From: Marivirga atlantica
GTDB lineage: Bacteria; Bacteroidota; Bacteroidia; Cytophagales; Cyclobacteriaceae
Assembly: GCF_016734805.1 (NCBI RefSeq)
Contig: NZ_JAERQG010000001.1
Span: 1 to 64,000, forward strand
Reading direction: 5' to 3'
DNA length: 64,000 nt
Each line of letters starts with the position of its first letter. Within the stretch, counting starts at the first letter, position 1. Shown one piece after another: positions 18,213-27,083 of this stretch. The position numbers were made by a program, and so were the translations under genes. The notes under the pieces are model-generated. The model had not been told where the DNA came from. It was given only the letters and a program-made list of their open reading frames with translations, and did not search any database.

Positions 18213-18380
18213 ATGAAGCATTATTTGGCTAAAGCACTCATATTCATTTTTACTTTACTTCTTATCATGTCATCATGCACGCCCACCACCAGAGTTTCTC
18301 AATCTCAACAGACCTGGAATGAGTATAAAGGAAAAGATGTAAAATCAGTAAAACGAAAAAACACCTGGAGAAAGAATTAA
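18213..18380 (+). CDS. small lipoprotein (55 aa)
   Basis: 55 residues. MKHYLAKALIFIFTLLLIMSSC is a textbook lipoprotein signal with lipobox IMSSC (Cys22). The mature part is 33 residues, basic and hydrophilic, ending TWRKN. No family recognised. It lies in the gap between accD (divergent) and the TetR gene. Support is the signal-peptide quality and clear start and stop; expression is untested. Confidence 0.65.
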   Translation: MKHYLAKALIFIFTLLLIMSSCTPTTRVSQSQQTWNEYKGKDVKSVKRKNTWRKN

Positions 18381-18474
18381 AGACTTCAAATTATACAATA
18401 CCAACAAATTATAACCCACTTATTATTAGAAATTTAAAGTCAGTTTTGAAAAAAGAGAATTTCTTTTGACATTG

Positions 18475-18496
18475 GCGGAATGAACGTTCATTCCGC
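18475..18496. promoter_or_regulatory. 22-bp palindrome, probable TetR operator
   Basis: Perfect palindrome with half-site GCGGAATGAAC, centred between 18485 and 18486. It is the classic size and shape of a TetR-family operator (GGAATGAACGTTCATTCC core) and covers the first ATG of the tetR gene itself, implying autorepression by blocking the start region. Confidence 0.75.
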
Positions 18497-19070
18497 TACA
18501 TTAAATAAGATTGACAAAAAGACTTTAATTCTAGAAACCACGCTTGAATGCATTTCTGAATATGGCTTTCACGGAACTCCTATATCAATGATTGCCGAAA
18601 AAGCTGGTGTGGGAGCGGGAACTATTTACCGATATTTCGACAATAAGGAAGTTCTAATCAATAGCCTCTTTCTTGAAATTAAAAGACGCGTAATGCATGC
18701 CATGTTGGAAGGTTATACAGAAACTGCCAGCTTTGAAGCGCGCTTCAAGCATCTTTGGATGAATCTCATCAACTATTTCATGAAGCATCCGCAAGAATTT
18801 CAATTCATTGAACAGCATAGATACGCTTCTTATATGAGCAAGCTTACAAGAGAGGAAAGCTTTATGATCATGTCTCCGGTTATGTTGTTTTTTATTGAAG
18901 CCAAAAGAGCCAAAGCAATGAAAGACATGCCGGTTTATACCATCATATCCATGACATATGGACCTATTACCTCACTAGCCAAACTTCAAATAGATCATAA
19001 ACAAAAATTAAGTTCTGAGCGCATTGAACAAGCAGCAGATGCTTGTTGGGATGCTGTAAGAATGATATAA
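18480..19070 (+). CDS. TetR/AcrR family transcriptional regulator
   Basis: 196 residues if started at the ATG within the operator. The DNA-binding HTH is clear at about 15-60: ILETTLECISEYGFHGTPISMIAEKAGVGAGTIYRYFDNKEVLINSLF. The C-terminal ligand domain is all helical. The ATG at 18480 lies inside a 22-bp palindrome, so translation may begin a few codons later at a non-ATG codon; no better ATG exists. It is followed 31 bp later by a ketoacyl-synthase-III-like gene, a pairing that suggests control of a lipid-related step. Confidence 0.9.
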   Translation: MNVHSATLNKIDKKTLILETTLECISEYGFHGTPISMIAEKAGVGAGTIYRYFDNKEVLINSLFLEIKRRVMHAMLEGYTETASFEARFKHLWMNLINYFMKHPQEFQFIEQHRYASYMSKLTREESFMIMSPVMLFFIEAKRAKAMKDMPVYTIISMTYGPITSLAKLQIDHKQKLSSERIEQAADACWDAVRMI

Positions 19071-19101
19071 ATCGAATAGCAAATAGACTAAACTATTATA
19101 T

Positions 19102-20178
19102 ATGAAAACTCCTAATGTAATTTTCAATGGTGTTGGTTCTTACATACCAACCAATATAGTTGATAACACAGACTTCCTGAATCACTCTTTTCTGCAAGAA
19201 AATGGGGAGCCCTTTGATGTCCCTAATGAGGTGATTATCAAAAAATTTGAAAAAATAACAGGAATCAAACAGAGAAGATATGCTGATAATGATCAACTAA
19301 ATTCTGATTTGGGCTTCAGAGCAGCTGAAAAAGCATTGGAGAATAGTTCAATAGATAAAGAAGAGCTTGATTACATCATTTACGCGCACAACTTTGGCGA
19401 TATTGAACATGAAACTAATAGAATAGACAACATGCCCAGTTTGGCGGCCAAAGTAAAAAACAAGCTTCAAATCAAAAACCCTGATGTTGTTTGTTACGAC
19501 CTTCTTTTCGGATGCCCTGGCTGGGTACAAGGAGTTATTCAGGCCTATCAAATGATTAGAAGTGGCTTCTGCAGGAATATCATGGTAATTGGTGGAGAAA
19601 CTTTAAGCCGTTGTGTTGATCCTCATGACAGAGACAGTATGATATTTTCTGATGGAGCTGGTGCAACTATTGTATCTGCTTCTTATGATGACGATAGAAA
19701 AGGAATTCTTGGTTTCGCCAATAGAACAGACGCTAATGAAGAATTAGACTATTTAGCTATGGGTCCGTCTTACAATACTGATTTGCCAAAAGATGCACGA
19801 TATATTAAAATGAAAGGGCGCAAAATTTATGAATATGCCTTGGATGAAGTAGCCGCAGGCATCCAAGTAGCCTTAAAGCGATCAGGTATATTTCTGGAGA
19901 ATATTAAAAAAGTATTGATCCATCAGGCTAATGAAAAGATGGATGCTGCCATTTTAAGAAAGCTCGGTCAACTTTATAACATCCCTTTATCCGCTGAAGA
20001 GATGATGCCTATGACCATTCAGGAATATGGGAATAATTCTGTTGCTACTGTTCCTGTAATGCTCGACAGGCTGTTAAGAGGTGATCTTGACAATCACTCG
20101 GTCAAAGAGCATGATGATATTGTACTGGCATCAGTAGGTGCAGGTATGCACATCAATGCAATAGTTTACAGAATATAA
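19102..20178 (+). CDS. 3-oxoacyl-ACP synthase III-like (KAS III/FabH family)
   Basis: 358 residues of thiolase fold. The FabH triad is present: Cys138 in LLFGCPGWVQG, His274 in VLIHQANEK and Asn311 in YGNNSVAT. Substrates are acyl-CoA or acyl-ACP with malonyl-ACP in true FabH. This protein is longer than FabH (about 320-335) and diverges around the acyl pocket, so it may be a second KAS III-like enzyme for a special lipid or secondary product. It is coupled to the preceding TetR gene and ends 3 bp from the stop of a convergent permease gene. Confidence 0.85.
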   Translation: MKTPNVIFNGVGSYIPTNIVDNTDFLNHSFLQENGEPFDVPNEVIIKKFEKITGIKQRRYADNDQLNSDLGFRAAEKALENSSIDKEELDYIIYAHNFGDIEHETNRIDNMPSLAAKVKNKLQIKNPDVVCYDLLFGCPGWVQGVIQAYQMIRSGFCRNIMVIGGETLSRCVDPHDRDSMIFSDGAGATIVSASYDDDRKGILGFANRTDANEELDYLAMGPSYNTDLPKDARYIKMKGRKIYEYALDEVAAGIQVALKRSGIFLENIKKVLIHQANEKMDAAILRKLGQLYNIPLSAEEMMPMTIQEYGNNSVATVPVMLDRLLRGDLDNHSVKEHDDIVLASVGAGMHINAIVYRI

Positions 20179-20181
20179 AGC

Positions 20182-21312
20182 TTAACCTTGCTTAAATAAT
20201 TTCTTCACAAACTTAATCACAATGTTAGGTTGGTCCACGGATTTCTCGTGGACTTCACTACCTATGAGCAGCGCTACTGGTTTTAGAGGTGGGAAATGCT
20301 GACAGAATATTTTGAAAATAGCCATCAGAGGAACTGCCAGAATTAAACCTGGTAGGCCCCAGAGCATTTGGCCAGTTAGCAAAAAGATGATGACAAATAG
20401 AATGTTAATTTTAAGATTACCTCCTACAATTTTAGGGTTGAGGTAATTACTTTCCAGAATCTGGCTAAGCCAGAATAAGCCTATAACACTCAGTGGATAG
20501 AACATTGAGTCATAATTGAAAAATGCATAGATTACTGCAACAGATGCTCCAATTATAGAACCGAAATAAGGAATGATCGACAAGGCTGCTGGCAAGAACC
20601 CGAAAAACAATGGATAATCTATCCCTATAATAAGTAGACCAGTTGTATTTAGTGCCGTCAGTACAACGATCAAAAGCATTACGCCTAACACATAATTTCT
20701 GCCTACAGTTGAAGCTTCATTAACAGCAATACCAAGATCTTCCTTTTCTTTAAAACCAGCTCCAAAAGATTTTATAGCCTTTTTCAAACCTTTTCTGTAA
20801 GAGAGAAAAAGAATGGCAAAAACAATGATAATTAAAACATTACCTAATGAGGTAAGCACTTTCTTCACAACCGTTCCTACCAAATCATAATCACCCTTCT
20901 TGATCAGCTCCTTCGCTTCACGAATAACCTCCGGTGTTTCCAGTTTATTCTTCAGATCAAATTGACTATTGATAAAATTGACTACATCAGACACTGTATT
21001 GAAGAGTTTCTTTTGAAAAGACTCAAACTCCTTAATTATGGTAACTATTTGATTTCCATAAAGATAAAGTATGGTACCTAATACACTAACCAACAAGACA
21101 ATAACCAGCGCGATTGAAACTGATGGGTTTATTCCTTTTTTCTCTAACAGCCTGACAGCAGGAAGCAGAATAAAGGAAAGCAATAAGCCCGCTGATAAGG
21201 GAATAAAAATACTTTTACCAAAATAAAGCAACAGACAAATACTGCCAATTAGAAATATCTTTAAAGATAGGCTTGTTAAAAAATACCTGCTTTGGGCGTT
21301 TCCAGGTTCCAT
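20182..21312 (-). CDS. AI-2E family transporter (PerM/YdiK type)
   Basis: 376 residues, about seven to eight membrane helices. The family pattern is clear: an N-terminal pair of helices around ILLPAVRLLEKKGI, a long amphipathic region (about 90-150), then GIDYPLFFGFLPAALSIIPYFGSIIGA and SQILESNYLNPKIVGGNLKINIL. Family members include proposed AI-2 exporters and Na+/H+ antiporters; substrate cannot be deduced. It converges on the KAS III gene with only 3 bp between the stops. Confidence 0.88.
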   Translation of the reverse strand: MEPGNAQSRYFLTSLSLKIFLIGSICLLLYFGKSIFIPLSAGLLLSFILLPAVRLLEKKGINPSVSIALVIVLLVSVLGTILYLYGNQIVTIIKEFESFQKKLFNTVSDVVNFINSQFDLKNKLETPEVIREAKELIKKGDYDLVGTVVKKVLTSLGNVLIIIVFAILFLSYRKGLKKAIKSFGAGFKEKEDLGIAVNEASTVGRNYVLGVMLLIVVLTALNTTGLLIIGIDYPLFFGFLPAALSIIPYFGSIIGASVAVIYAFFNYDSMFYPLSVIGLFWLSQILESNYLNPKIVGGNLKINILFVIIFLLTGQMLWGLPGLILAVPLMAIFKIFCQHFPPLKPVALLIGSEVHEKSVDQPNIVIKFVKKLFKQG

Positions 21313-21362
21313 AGGTTAAGGTTAAAATAATAGCAACTCTGAAACCCAACGCTTTGTTTAAA

Positions 21363-21869
21363 TTAGCTATTTGAAGTGATTTGGTACAATGCCACAGATA
21401 AGGCGTTGACCACATTTAAAGATGAGTTTTGCCCAAACATTTTAATATGAAAGGTAGCATCTACCTTTTCCAGCAGCTGTTCCGAGATGCCATTTCTTTC
21501 AGACCCAACTATAAGTGCCAGCTTTTTACTTCCCCCTATCTCAAAAGATTCAATAGATTTACTATTACTGGTTATTTCAAGTGCCAATATTTTAAAACCC
21601 TCTTCCTTGTGCTCAACGAGTAAATTCTTACCATTCTCATAAAAGTCAAAGGCTATTGTATTGTGAGTGTTTCTTGAAGCCCGCTTTGCCTTGGTGGTAA
21701 AATCAACAGATTTACTCCCCACAAAACATACTTTGCCTGCGCCAAAAGCTTCAGAAACACGTAAAATCATTCCTAAATTCTCAGGAGTTCTTATGTTCTC
21801 AGCTATTACCACAATATCTAAATTATGACTTGAATTTTTCGTTAGCTCGTGTGTTTTCTGAAATGTCAT
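21363..21869 (-). CDS. TrmH/SpoU family RNA 2'-O-methyltransferase
   Basis: 168 residues, a minimal SPOUT methyltransferase with no N-terminal substrate-binding extension. Motif 1 is ENIRTPENLGMILRVSEAFG (about 24-43), motif 2 is LALIVGSERNGIS and motif 3 is NSSLNVVNALSVALYQI, which forms the SAM-binding knot. The RNA target (tRNA or rRNA) is unknown. It precedes the AI-2E gene on the same strand by about 50 bp. Confidence 0.88.
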   Translation of the reverse strand: MTFQKTHELTKNSSHNLDIVVIAENIRTPENLGMILRVSEAFGAGKVCFVGSKSVDFTTKAKRASRNTHNTIAFDFYENGKNLLVEHKEEGFKILALEITSNSKSIESFEIGGSKKLALIVGSERNGISEQLLEKVDATFHIKMFGQNSSLNVVNALSVALYQITSNS

Positions 21870-21984
21870 TAATAATTTTAAAATGATGACTTTAATGACA
21901 CAATTTTAGAAAATCATCCTGACAAATCTAATATATACGAAGCTTCAAATGTCAGAATGTCAGAAAGTATTTGTCCAAATCCTA

Positions 21985-22000
21985 TTGGCACACCCATTGT
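21985..22000 (+). promoter_or_regulatory. sigma54-like promoter motif upstream of dnaK
   Basis: TTGGCAC, 5 nt, TTGT resembles the -24/-12 sigma54 consensus (TTGGCAC, N5, TTGC) with one mismatch in the critical GC, and lies 45 bp upstream of the dnaK ATG. A CCCATT / AATGGG inverted repeat overlaps it (21993-22010). No TAnnTTTG box was found. Weak evidence. Confidence 0.3.
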
Positions 22001-22045
22001 TCTTAATGGGAAAAAAGAATCAAAAACTGAATTAAATATATAGAA

Positions 22046-23971
22046 ATGGGAAAAATTATTGGAATAGACTTAGGTACAACAAACTCTTGCGTTGCCGTAA
22101 TGGAAGGTAACGAACCGGTTGTTATCCCTAATAGCGAAGGTAGAAGAACTACACCTTCTATAGTTGCTTTCCTGGACGATGGAAAAGGAGAGCGCAAAGT
22201 AGGTGATCCTGCTAAAAGACAAGCCATCACTAACCCTCACAACACTGTATCATCAGTGAAAAGATTTATGGGTAAAAAATTCTCTGAGGTTTCTGACGAG
22301 AAAAAAATGGCTTCTTACAAAGTTGAAGCAGGCAACAATGATGTTGTTAAAGTAAAAATAGGCGACAGAGATTATACACCTCAGGAGCTTTCTGCTATGA
22401 TCCTTCAGAAAATGAAGTCAACAGCAGAAGATTATTTAGGTCAAGAAGTAACTGAAGCAGTAATTACTGTTCCAGCTTACTTTAACGATGCTGAGAGACA
22501 AGCAACTAAAGAGGCAGGTCAAATTGCCGGATTAGAAGTTAAAAGAATTATCAACGAGCCTACAGCAGCAGCGCTTGCTTACGGTTTAGATAAAAGAGAT
22601 AAAGATCAAACTATCGCTGTTTACGATTTAGGTGGTGGTACTTTTGATATCTCAATACTAGAACTTGGTGATGGCGTTTTCGAGGTTAAATCAACTAATG
22701 GTGATGTTCACTTAGGTGGTGACGACTTCGACCAAATCATTATCAACTGGTTAGCAGATGAATTCAAAAATGATGAAGGTCTTGATCTTAAGAAAGATCC
22801 GATGGCACTTCAGCGATTAAAAGAAGCTGCTGAGAAAGCTAAGATTGAATTATCAAGTTCTACAAGCACAGAAATCAACTTGCCATATATTATGCCTGTT
22901 GATGGTGTACCAAAGCACTTGGTAAGAAGCTTAAGTAGAGCTAAGTTTGAGCAATTAGCTGATAATTTAGTGAAAAGATCAATGGATCCTGTAAAGAAAG
23001 CTTTACAAGATGCAGGTATCTCTGCAAGCGAGGTTGACGAAGTAATTTTAGTAGGTGGTTCAACAAGAATCCCTAGAATTCAGGAAGAAGTTGAGAAGTT
23101 CTTCGGCAAGAAGCCTTCCAAAGGTGTTAACCCTGATGAGGTAGTTGCTATTGGTGCTGCTATTCAAGGTGGTGTATTAACTGGTGAGGTAAAAGATGTT
23201 TTACTTCTTGATGTAACGCCATTGTCATTAGGTATTGAAACAATGGGTGGTGTAATGACTAAATTAATTGAGTCTAACACTACTATTCCATCTAAGAAGT
23301 CTGAAACTTTCAGTACTGCATCTGACAACCAGCCATCAGTAGAAATTCATGTACTTCAAGGTGAGCGTTCTATGGCGAAAGACAACAGAACGATTGGTCG
23401 ATTCCACTTAGATGGTATTCCACCAGCACCAAGAGGTGTACCTCAAATTGAAGTAACTTTCGATATTGATGCCAATGGTATCTTAAATGTATCTGCTAAA
23501 GATAAAGGTACTGGTAAAGAGCAGAAAATTAGAATTGAGGCTTCTTCAGGATTGTCAGAAGAAGAAATCGAAAAAATGAGAAAAGAAGCTGAGGCTAATG
23601 CTGAAGCCGATAAGCAGGAAAAAGAAAAAATCGATAAAATCAACCAGGCTGATTCTTTAATCTTCCAAACTGAGAAGCAAATGAAGGAGTTCGGTGATAA
23701 GTTATCTGATGGAAACAAAACTGCTATCAACGAAGCTTTAGATAAGCTGAAAGAAGCGCACAAAACTCAAGATGTAGCAGCTATTGATACTGCTATGGAA
23801 GGTTTAAATAACGCTTGGCAGGCTGCTTCTCAAGAAATATATCAGGCTCAGCAGGCAGCTGGCGGTGCTGAAGGCGCAGCTGGTGCAGACGCTAACGCTG
23901 GTGGCGGAGATGCTACAGATGGCGTTGATGATGTTGAGTATGAAGAAGTTAATGATGACGATAAAAAGTAA
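22046..23971 (+). CDS. dnaK: chaperone protein DnaK (Hsp70)
   Basis: 641 residues, full length. The ATPase domain starts [18 protein letters not shown] and contains [15 protein letters not shown] and the [15 protein letters not shown] block. The interdomain linker [14 protein letters not shown] is followed by the peptide-binding beta-sandwich and the helical lid. The tail is Gly/Ala-rich and ends [13 protein letters not shown]. It refolds and holds client proteins with DnaJ/GrpE, neither of which is adjacent. The last codons, stop and terminator are duplicated 2 kb downstream, beyond a nuclease gene. Confidence 0.98.
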   Translation: MGKIIGIDLGTTNSCVAVMEGNEPVVIPNSEGRRTTPSIVAFLDDGKGERKVGDPAKRQAITNPHNTVSSVKRFMGKKFSEVSDEKKMASYKVEAGNNDVVKVKIGDRDYTPQELSAMILQKMKSTAEDYLGQEVTEAVITVPAYFNDAERQATKEAGQIAGLEVKRIINEPTAAALAYGLDKRDKDQTIAVYDLGGGTFDISILELGDGVFEVKSTNGDVHLGGDDFDQIIINWLADEFKNDEGLDLKKDPMALQRLKEAAEKAKIELSSSTSTEINLPYIMPVDGVPKHLVRSLSRAKFEQLADNLVKRSMDPVKKALQDAGISASEVDEVILVGGSTRIPRIQEEVEKFFGKKPSKGVNPDEVVAIGAAIQGGVLTGEVKDVLLLDVTPLSLGIETMGGVMTKLIESNTTIPSKKSETFSTASDNQPSVEIHVLQGERSMAKDNRTIGRFHLDGIPPAPRGVPQIEVTFDIDANGILNVSAKDKGTGKEQKIRIEASSGLSEEEIEKMRKEAEANAEADKQEKEKIDKINQADSLIFQTEKQMKEFGDKLSDGNKTAINEALDKLKEAHKTQDVAAIDTAMEGLNNAWQAASQEIYQAQQAAGGAEGAAGADANAGGGDATDGVDDVEYEEVNDDDKK

Positions 23972-24026
23972 GCTGACTAACTACTTTTAAGAATGAAAGG
24001 CTGCTCAAATTGAGCAGCCTTTTTTT
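23954..24026. repeat. direct repeat copy 1: dnaK 3' end and terminator
   Basis: Covers the last dnaK codons, its stop and the terminator hairpin. Positions 23961-24015 (55 bp) are identical to 25970-26024. Outside this core the match continues with two mismatches on the left and one in the hairpin stem on the right. Confidence 0.92.
23996..24026 (+). terminator. dnaK rho-independent terminator
   Basis: AGGCTGCTCA / TGAGCAGCCT (10-bp perfect stem, AAT loop) followed by T-rich sequence, 27 bp after the dnaK stop. Confidence 0.9.
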
Positions 24027-24099
24027 ATGTTCAAATTTTCAGGCCAATATATTTTTGTTAAATTGTTATTTACATTCACTGTTCAGCCATTAAAAAACT

Positions 24100-25956
24100 A
24101 TGAAACTAAGCCAAATCCTCGATAATCTTAACTCTTTTGAGAAGAATTCATTTTTAAAGATTTTAGATTCTATCATCTCCGAAAGTCCAATTAACAGAAA
24201 AGAAATAGATCAAATTCTTAGTGAATCTGATAAAGAATTAAAAAATATCGACAATCTCAATATTGCTAAAGTATTCAATTTAGTAAAAGAGGAATTTGCT
24301 CATTATGTAAAGGCTGAATTTAAGGATACGAATACCCAGCTCGATATTCTTATTGATATAATTATTAGAGATGGAAACTGTATAATGAAAGCTGAGTGGT
24401 TATCTAGGCTTTATGAAAATGAACTCAAGAATTTAAAGAGGAAAGTTAAAGAACTAGAAAAATCAATTGAGAATGGTGCAGACGGCATTGATAATTCAAG
24501 ATTAAGAGATTATCAAATCTACAAGAATTGCCTTCAAACTGCTTATACCAATGATGTTGATAATAACCTTGAAACTAAGATTACGTCTGACGAGCTTTCA
24601 ATTCTATTAACACTTAGCACCGAACTAGAACTATCTCAAGAAGAAATTAAGCTCATTAACTATATGATTATTCCTGCTGAGAAAAAAGAAACGGAGGCTA
24701 TCATTAATGAACTTAAGAACATTGGTGTAATCTTTTACTCTAAGAAATACAACATGGTATATGTTGCTGATGAGATAGTAAGGATATTAAGAAGAGTAAG
24801 AAATAAAGATGTCGCAGACAAGTATTATCGAAGGGTACTTAAGTGCTTAAGGGAGCCTCAAATTAACCTAGCCTGTCGTCAGCATAACATAAAATGGAAA
24901 GACGAAAGTGTAGAAATAAAGATCAAAAAAATTATCAAAGAAGGAATTCCTTTTAAAAGTTTATTAAGTACAGACATTTTCAAAGAAGGTACTTCTCTTA
25001 CTGAAAAGAAAAATTTCATTAACGAACTATTTGAAAAAGGACTAAAGACAGGCCAAAGCCTTAAGGGTAGCACTATCGAAGAGAAATTAGAAAATTTAGT
25101 AGGTTACTTTGAAGAAATTGATAGAGATGAAAGGGTAGGAATTTCCATTGAAGGTTATGAAAAATTACTAAAAGATTTAGATACTATTCTGCCTAAAACC
25201 AATGAATTGCTAAAAGCAGAATTCGAATTGCAAGATAATAATGTTCTTAAGAGCGAATATTTATTGGACTATAATATAAAGCCGCGTGACGTTTTAGAAG
25301 TTATATCAGATAAAAACTTGACTAAATTCTGTGATTCACAAGGTATCAAAACAAGAGGGAATGAAGTATTTAACATACTGGAAGAATATAAGGATTCAGA
25401 GAATCTTTCCTTAGAAAATTATGAGCTATTTGCTTTTCGAGATATAAAGGGTTTAAAAGAAAATGGATTAAATATTCCTGAAGCTGATATCGGATTACAG
25501 TTTGAAGACTTAACTAAAAAGATATTTAGTGAGCTAAAGTTCAATGTAGATGAAAAGCTTAAACTAGAAATGAATACTGCCAAAGATAAAATTGATATTT
25601 TATTAAATCTTGGTAATCGACAGCTCATTTTAGTAGAGTGTAAAACCAGCAAAGATAAGGGTTACAATAAGTTCAGTACCGTATCTCGTCAATTAAAATC
25701 ATATATCAAACTGGCTGAAAAGAACAGTTATAATATTATCAAATCTCTCTTAATAGCTCCTGAATTTAGTGACGACTTTGTTTCAGAATGCAACTTAGAA
25801 TACGAGTTAAATCTTTCTCTTATCAAAGCGAGTTCTTTATATAAAATATTAGAAGCATTTAAAGACTCTAAAAAACATAAAGAATTCCCATATAACCTTC
25901 TAATGAAAGATGTCGTGATTCAAGAAGATAGAATCACCAAAGCTTTATCTAAATGA
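24100..25956 (+). CDS. stand-alone PD-(D/E)XK nuclease-like protein
   Basis: 618 residues with no named family that I recognise. The C-terminal domain (about 465-585) has a restriction-endonuclease fold signature: GLQFEDLTKKIF (Glu469), KIDILLNLG (Asp499), ILVECKTSK (Glu513-x-Lys515) and a following helix SRQLKSYI with the Gln often seen in Mrr-type enzymes. About 390-430 (LTKFCDSQGIKTRGNEVFNILEEY) resembles a SAP-like DNA-binding helix pair. The N-terminal 125 residues are helical, with a coiled coil near 105-125 (NELKNLKRKVKELEKS). It is enclosed by two copies of the dnaK 3' end; the second begins 6 bp after its stop. Defence or homing-type nuclease is an inference. Confidence 0.75.
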   Translation: MKLSQILDNLNSFEKNSFLKILDSIISESPINRKEIDQILSESDKELKNIDNLNIAKVFNLVKEEFAHYVKAEFKDTNTQLDILIDIIIRDGNCIMKAEWLSRLYENELKNLKRKVKELEKSIENGADGIDNSRLRDYQIYKNCLQTAYTNDVDNNLETKITSDELSILLTLSTELELSQEEIKLINYMIIPAEKKETEAIINELKNIGVIFYSKKYNMVYVADEIVRILRRVRNKDVADKYYRRVLKCLREPQINLACRQHNIKWKDESVEIKIKKIIKEGIPFKSLLSTDIFKEGTSLTEKKNFINELFEKGLKTGQSLKGSTIEEKLENLVGYFEEIDRDERVGISIEGYEKLLKDLDTILPKTNELLKAEFELQDNNVLKSEYLLDYNIKPRDVLEVISDKNLTKFCDSQGIKTRGNEVFNILEEYKDSENLSLENYELFAFRDIKGLKENGLNIPEADIGLQFEDLTKKIFSELKFNVDEKLKLEMNTAKDKIDILLNLGNRQLILVECKTSKDKGYNKFSTVSRQLKSYIKLAEKNSYNIIKSLLIAPEFSDDFVSECNLEYELNLSLIKASSLYKILEAFKDSKKHKEFPYNLLMKDVVIQEDRITKALSK

Positions 25957-25962
25957 GTAATC

Positions 25963-26034
25963 GATAACTATAAAAAGTAAGCTGACTAACTACTTTTAAG
26001 AATGAAAGGCTGCTCAAATTGAGCGGCCTTTTTT
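25963..26034. repeat. direct repeat copy 2: dnaK 3' end and terminator
   Basis: Begins 6 bp after the nuclease stop. It reads GATAACTATAAAAAGTAA where dnaK has GATGACGATAAAAAGTAA, then 55 bp identical to copy 1 (counted from 25970), including the dnaK stop, spacer and hairpin. This is duplicated host sequence, not a chance similarity between terminators. Confidence 0.92.
26005..26034 (+). terminator. terminator of the nuclease gene, copied from dnaK
   Basis: Same hairpin as the dnaK terminator with one A-to-G change (GAGCGGCC) that turns a T-A pair into a U-G wobble in RNA, so the stem is preserved. Six T follow. Confidence 0.85.
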
Positions 26035-26160
26035 ATTACCTTAAATTATTTAAGTATACGATAAACCTTACATATATAAGGATTAACGCTTATTAAGCAT
26101 CGATTAAAACAACATCAAGGTAATTTTGGTGTTTAAATCGGTACATCAAACGTTTAAATT

Positions 26161-27030
26161 ATGAATTTGAGACAATTAGGTATTTTTTCAATTTTCACTT
26201 TATTAACCGCTTTAGCCTGTACTTCTGATGATACAGGAAAAGGCACAGCCTCACTCTATTTAACAGATGGTCCAGTAGAAGGAGATAATGTAGCGGCTGT
26301 TACCATCACTTTTAACAATGTAGAAGTATCAGGACCAGATGGCTGGCAAACCATTAAGGCTTATGAAGAGCCTCAATCAATAAATCTACTAGCGCTTCAA
26401 GGTGGAGAAACTTTCTTTATTGATGAGGCAGAATTAACAAGTGGCGCTTACGGACAAGTAAGACTCGGGCTTGTAGCCAATACTGATGAATCAACTCCTG
26501 ATGCTAACTATATCACTTATGATGATAGCACCAGACAAATCTTAAAAGTGCCAAGTGGTACTCAAAGTGGTTATAAAATTACTGGAGGTTTTACCATTCC
26601 TGATGGTGGAGTAACGGCAGTAACTATTGATTTCGATATAAGAAAATCTGTAGTTGAGGCAGGTGCTTCTGGTCAGTTTATATTAAAGCCTACATTAAGG
26701 TTGGTTGAAAATAATAATGCTGCTCAGATTGAAGGTGAGTTAGTAAATTATGATAATGCTGACAACTTGGTAGTGTATGCTTATGCTGATGACACCTATG
26801 ATGTATCAGAAATAGAAGAAAATGAAGACGGTTTAATATTTGCCAATGCTGTTACAAGTGCCAATGTAAATGATGAAGGACTATTTACTCTATCGTTTCT
26901 CGAAGCTGGCAAATACGATTTATATGTAGCCTCTTACAATGTAGATGGAAACTTATTAGAGATTTCAGCTACTAAAGAAGATGTAGAGTTAATTGGAGGA
27001 GATAATCTTTCACTTTCAGTGGAACTGTAA
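26161..27030 (+). CDS. DUF4382 domain lipoprotein
   Basis: 289 residues. Signal MNLRQLGIFSIFTLLTALAC with lipobox ALAC (Cys20) marks an exported lipoprotein. About 28-180 is a DUF4382 beta-sandwich (GTASLYLTDGPVEGDNVAAV, later SGAYGQVRLGLV and GGFTIPDGGVTAVTIDFDI), and a second beta-rich region fills the C-terminus (YDLYVASYNVDGNLLEI). Function unknown; likely a surface or periplasmic binding or structural protein. A good terminator follows. Confidence 0.85.
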   Translation: MNLRQLGIFSIFTLLTALACTSDDTGKGTASLYLTDGPVEGDNVAAVTITFNNVEVSGPDGWQTIKAYEEPQSINLLALQGGETFFIDEAELTSGAYGQVRLGLVANTDESTPDANYITYDDSTRQILKVPSGTQSGYKITGGFTIPDGGVTAVTIDFDIRKSVVEAGASGQFILKPTLRLVENNNAAQIEGELVNYDNADNLVVYAYADDTYDVSEIEENEDGLIFANAVTSANVNDEGLFTLSFLEAGKYDLYVASYNVDGNLLEISATKEDVELIGGDNLSLSVEL

Positions 27031-27057
27031 ATCAAGTATTAATTAAGTGCATGAATG

Positions 27058-27083
27058 AAGCCACCCTTTGAGGTGGCTTTTTT
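27058..27083 (+). terminator. rho-independent terminator after the DUF4382 gene
   Basis: AAGCCACC / GGTGGCTT (8-bp stem, 6-nt loop) then TTTTT. It abuts the stop codon of the convergent lipid kinase gene. Confidence 0.85.

Noticed and set aside
24100-25956. Full restriction-modification or toxin-antitoxin system around the nuclease
   Set aside because: No methyltransferase, antitoxin-size ORF or specificity subunit is adjacent; only dnaK sequence flanks it.
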